DNA from: Antedon bifida
Lineage: Eukaryota; Echinodermata; Crinoidea; Comatulida; Antedonidae
Assembly: GCA_963402885.1 (NCBI GenBank)
Contig: OY727094.1
Coordinates: 3,598,501-3,662,500, forward strand
Reading direction: 5' to 3'
Length of the DNA stretch: 64,000 bases
The translations under genes were made by a program, and so were the position numbers. Below are positions 60,515-64,000 of this stretch, piece by piece. The notes beneath the pieces were generated by a model. It saw only the letters and a program-made list of their open reading frames with translations, did not search any database and was not told the origin of the DNA. Each line of letters begins with the position of its first letter. The first letter of the stretch is position 1.

Positions 60515-60757
60515 GCTATGCTTAATGTTTGTTTCAATTTTTCACGCTGCTGCTCTAGCCAGCTACGTCCCATGAGGACTACTCATTCAGAAGCTAAAGC
60601 AAGCAGCAGTTATAGTATCTAAGGCTGAGGGCTGGGGAAAGGTACATATGTCTTCTTTCAAATGCTGTGTATACAATTAACTAGTGAAAAAATGGGCATG
60701 TGATTCATAATTAAAGAACTATCTGTGATGTGTATGTACCTTTGCGATTAAAGGACA

Positions 60758-61082
60758 TCTTTTTAATAATTAATCATTAATTAATTAAAAGAACAATGAT
60801 TAATTTTAAAATGTCCAGCGGCGTTTTTTGTAAGAAATATTTCTTGTTTATTTTCGTAAGAAGTCGATATTGTCCTGGTTACATTGACTAACACGAACCT
60901 TTATAGATTAAATACATTTTACCCAGTCAGCCTATGCTGACTGGGTTCTATGTCTATTCTTCAAGAAGTAGGCGTTGCCTCTGAAGCCACAGCCACTTTT
61001 TTTGGCTAAAACTTTTAAACGCTTGGACCGATTATTGACTTGCGAGCTGCGCCAACGTGTGCCCCTACCTGGGGAATTCTAG
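60758..61082 (+). mobile_element. possible non-autonomous Helitron
   Basis: Candidate 5' end TCTTTTTAATAATTAATC, preceded by A; 3' end is a CCCC-TACCT-GGGG hairpin followed by AATT and CTAG, then T (61083). The A|TC...hairpin-CTAG|T pattern is the Helitron signature. The interior includes a perfect CCCAGTCAGC-CTAT-GCTGACTGGG hairpin (60922-60945). No second copy in the window tests the boundaries. Confidence 0.35.
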
Positions 61083-61426
61083 TTTTTATTGTATTTTCTT
61101 TGAGGTATTTCTCAATTTTCCGAATTACTAATGTTTTGTATAGCGATCATAATTGAAGAGAGTTATCGATCAGGTTAGGAAACTAACTCTAGAGAGATAA
61201 TAATGTAACCATTATAGGCCTACTCAGACTCAAATTATTGATAAAGCATTATTATCAAGACAATTGATCGACCTTCTCCCTTCTTGATTGCCGATTAAAT
61301 GAGAAAAATTCCTAGGTAATCGATTCTCTCATTAACCACCAAAACGTCTAATTACAGCTGAATGTCATCTTGTCCACACTGGAGGAATTTAGTAGATGTG
61401 TACATGTTTTTTTTTTAATCTTCCCT

Positions 61427-61688
61427 AAAGCTTGGTTCCCACTAGAGACGCAAAACGTAACGCAACCTACGCAACGTAAGAAAATGACCTTCCAATATTT
61501 TGATTGCTCCCGCCTGCGTGAAATCAAACCTGCGATGTTCGTCGGTTCCCACTTGTGATGAGGCAATACATCATTTTGCGTCGATACGTCGCTGCGTTGC
61601 GTTCCAGTGGAAACCACGCTATATCGTGTATCTTAATCAATACGTCGTTGTGTTGCGTTGCGTTGCGTCGCTAGTGGGAACCACGCTT
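61427..61688. mobile_element. MITE-2 long form
   Basis: AAGCTTGGTTCCCACTAGAG to GCTAGTGGGAACCACGCTTA; contains an internal terminus CAGTGGAAACCACGCT at about 61604-61620, so it is probably two overlapping or nested copies. A MITE-3 starts directly after it. Confidence 0.75.
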
Positions 61689-61790
61689 AAGCCTTTTTCC
61701 ACTAAGTGAATTTGTTCGCGCGAATCGAAAGCGTCAGCTTATACGCATGCGCGCGTGGAGAGGGATTTGGAAGATGGAAACATGAATACG
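61689..61790. mobile_element. MITE-3 left half
   Basis: AAGCCTTTTTCCACTAAGTG, CGAATCGAAAGCGTCAGC, TACGCATGCGCGCG match 26815-26890; the right half is absent. Confidence 0.65.
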
Positions 61791-62197
61791 CATTTTTTTA
61801 ATTTTTTTTTAAAATTTCACTTTATTTATAGAGGGTGACCCTAAACAGCGTATGCTGATAATCAAGGGGCCCTCTTGATGATTTACGTATAGTACAACAA
61901 TAAGACTGTTCTACCACCAGCGAGTTAGGTTTGAACTCTTGCCGATGACAACGACAAGAGTTCAAGCCTTATTCGCTCCAAATAGTTCTTGTTGTAGAAA
62001 AAGTTTTCTCGGATAAGGGCTATAAACCTGGATCGTTTGGTTCTAATTTTCATGTTTTAAGAAATTGAAATATGTCATTTCCTCAAGATTCAATGAACTC
62101 GTTTACACATAAACCCTCATAATTTCTCATCATTTTTATACTAAAATTTATTTGTTATTCGAGGCATATAATGAATGTGTATTATTGCATTGTTATG

Positions 62198-62403
62198 TAA
62201 GCGTGGTTCCCACTAGGACGCAACGCAACGACGTATTGACGCAACGTGCTGTATTGCGTAATCATAGTGGGAACCGACGACGCAATAGTGCTGCAAACAT
62301 CACAGGTTTGATTTCACGCAGGCGGGGGCAAACACAATTATTAGGACATTTTCTTACGTTGCGTAGGTTGCGTATTTTGCGTCGCTAGTGGGAACCAAGC
62401 TTC
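62198..62403. mobile_element. MITE-2 long form, complete
   Basis: AAGCGTGGTTCCCACTAGGAC to GTCGCTAGTGGGAACCAAGCTT, with GTATTGACGCAACGTGCTG and GTGGGAACCGACGACGC inside. Confidence 0.82.
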
Positions 62404-62769
62404 ATTATGTAATTTTACGCGCGCGTGGAAACGCTGATGATAATATGATGGTATTTTGTTTATATATGTGTTATGTATTATATATGATATATACAAAAAT
62501 GCCAATAAAAGTAGGCCTTATATTACAAGTTAATTACATCTTTTTCATATCAAATTTGCAGGTGAATTTTACGTTTATTGATTACAAAATTCATTGTCTT
62601 AATTGCCTTTTTATTGTTTCGCTTACGTCATGGTTAACTCACTCGCTTATTGGTGATTAAATCAAGCATTGATCTGAATTAATTTCCTTACGCAATTGAA
62701 GTCTAAATATAAAGACCATTATTCGTGTTATTTTAAAGGTGCGTTTTTTAATAACTTAAACAAATTGTC

Positions 62770-63092
62770 ATTGCTCAACATAAGAAAATGCCCTTCCAAT
62801 GATTGCATGAAATCCAACCTCCTGCTTGTTGCGTGTCAACGTTAGTTGTCGTAGACTTTGACATGGTTTACCCCGCGTACTTTTGAGTACGCACTGTACT
62901 ATGTTTGGCTCTGTGTTTTCCCAGTGTTCTCTTGCCTTGCGTTGTTGCGTCAAATCAAACTGATTTGATTTCCCGTAGCGATGTTTGCAGCACTGTTGCG
63001 TCGTCGGTTCCCACTTGATTTCCCATAGCTATACAATACAGCACTTTGCGTCGATACGTCGCTGCGTTACGTTGCGTTGCGTTCTAGTATAG
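62770..63092. mobile_element. MITE-2 long form, rearranged
   Basis: Right part GTTGCGTCGTCGGTTCCCAC, GCGTCGATACGTCGCTGCG, GTTGCGTTCTAGTATAGGCC is clear. The left part AACATAAGAAAATGCCCTTCC lacks the terminus and about 100 bp of foreign sequence lies within. Confidence 0.6.
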
Positions 63093-63484
63093 GCCTCGGT
63101 GTGTATTGCAATGATGACGGGCAGAACAACTCTAATCTTTAAAATTCATACGTTATATTCATAATTCACATCACGATAACTGACTCGTGTCTAGTTCAAT
63201 TTTGGATTTATTAAGATTAACACCGATGAAAGGAGCGACTCAGCACCTTAGCCTTCATTGAAATGCTTGTCAAATTGTAATGCTAATTTGTTATTTTTTA
63301 TAGCATACTATTTCCGCAAATTCCTCGCATCGTTGCTAATCTAATGATACAAATGAAACTGACTTTTGCTTGTATTACTGTCATTTGCCATTTTGTTTAA
63401 ATCATGGGTGTTTTTTTACAACCAAATCAAATAAAAAATAGAATTTTGAACACGAATATTGTTCCGATTGATCCGCAATTATTA

Positions 63485-63830
63485 TATAAGCCGAGACGTA
63501 AGCCTTGTCGACAGTCCAGGCGATCGCGTCATTGCATTTGCGATGCGCTTACAGTACGCCCTTACAACTGGGCTGACCAATCACAAGCGAGACAGTCCAG
63601 ACGATCCATCGCGTCATTGGTCAAATTACTTGCGGTGCGCTTACAGCACGTCCTTAGTGGGAGACCAAGAATAAAATACTGAAACTGACTTAAATAGTAT
63701 TAAAAACGAAGACACGTGTGCGTATTCCCTCGCAACGCAAGACGTAGGATCAACCAAAGTGGTCTGAGTGACCAATCACAAGCGAGAAAGTCCGGGTGAT
63801 CCATCGCGTCATTGGTCAAATTACTTTAAA
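63485..63830. mobile_element. two decayed MITE-2 copies
   Basis: GACCAATCACAAGCGAGA and GATCCATCGCGTCATTGGTCAAATTACTT occur at about 63572-63632 and 63768-63825. The first ends GTCCTTAGTGGGAGACCAAG; the second starts TCGCAACGCAAGACGTAG. Beyond 63830 nothing further is supported. Confidence 0.65.
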
Positions 63831-64000
63831 AAAAAGCATAAATTGAAACAGAAACCTTTAACTTTAATTAAGAGCACGGCCCCATCTGACTTCCCATTTA
63901 GATTCATAGTTCTTAGTTTTTTTCCTCGAATCTTTCTAATAATAACATCAATCAATATAATGTTTCAAATACATCATTCATTTCCATCTCCCTCGATGTT

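Noticed and set aside
60922..60945. Intrinsic terminator-like hairpin
   Set aside because: Bacterial-type terminators are not expected here and no T-run follows; more likely part of a transposon.

Overview
This is a non-coding-rich window of animal nuclear DNA. It is AT-rich and has spliced gene fragments with GT/AG introns, a rhodopsin-family GPCR, a 5S rRNA-derived SINE, and many short inverted-repeat (MITE-like) transposons. The palindrome TAGGCCTA recurs throughout. The mix fits a marine deuterostome invertebrate, most likely an echinoderm; that taxonomic call is inference.

Only one complete gene is clear: a single-coding-exon neuropeptide-type GPCR on the minus strand (29160-30284). Its last 28 codons plus stop form the first unit of a 90-bp tandem array running on downstream to about 28736. 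A second gene ends in the window: three short plus-strand exons (9555-9614, 12886-12923, 13283-13347) splice into one open frame ending in a stop. Its family is not recognised. Several weaker exon or start candidates are listed at low confidence (18124-18541 minus, 21146-21219 plus, 23631-23736 plus, 39705-39839 plus).

Layout: 1-9.5 kb, intergenic or intronic, with a 17-bp minisatellite, a 124-bp tandem array and several MITEs. 9.5-13.4 kb, terminal exons of the unknown gene. 13.4-28.7 kb, intergenic, with hAT-like MITEs, a 112-bp tandem array, LINE 3' ends and the 5S SINE. 28.7-30.6 kb, GPCR, its tail-derived repeats and a likely upstream control region. 30.6-46 kb, MITEs and a long (TGA)n tract. 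46-60.5 kb, two giant mobile palindromes side by side. 60.5-64 kb, a possible Helitron end and a dense cluster of one MITE family.

The most unusual feature is the pair of giant palindromes (46034-53281 and 53580-60514). Each has arms of about 3.5 kb and a short spacer of about 170-180 bp. Both begin TATGGCAAGCC, end in the reverse complement, and are flanked by their own perfect 6-bp target duplications (TAATTA; GCTATG). Two tiny elements elsewhere, 293 bp (32024-32316) and 58 bp (6936-6993), share the TATGG...CCATA termini and also have perfect 6-bp duplications (TAAATT; GCTAAC). This points to one transposition machinery mobilising elements from 58 bp to 7.2 kb.
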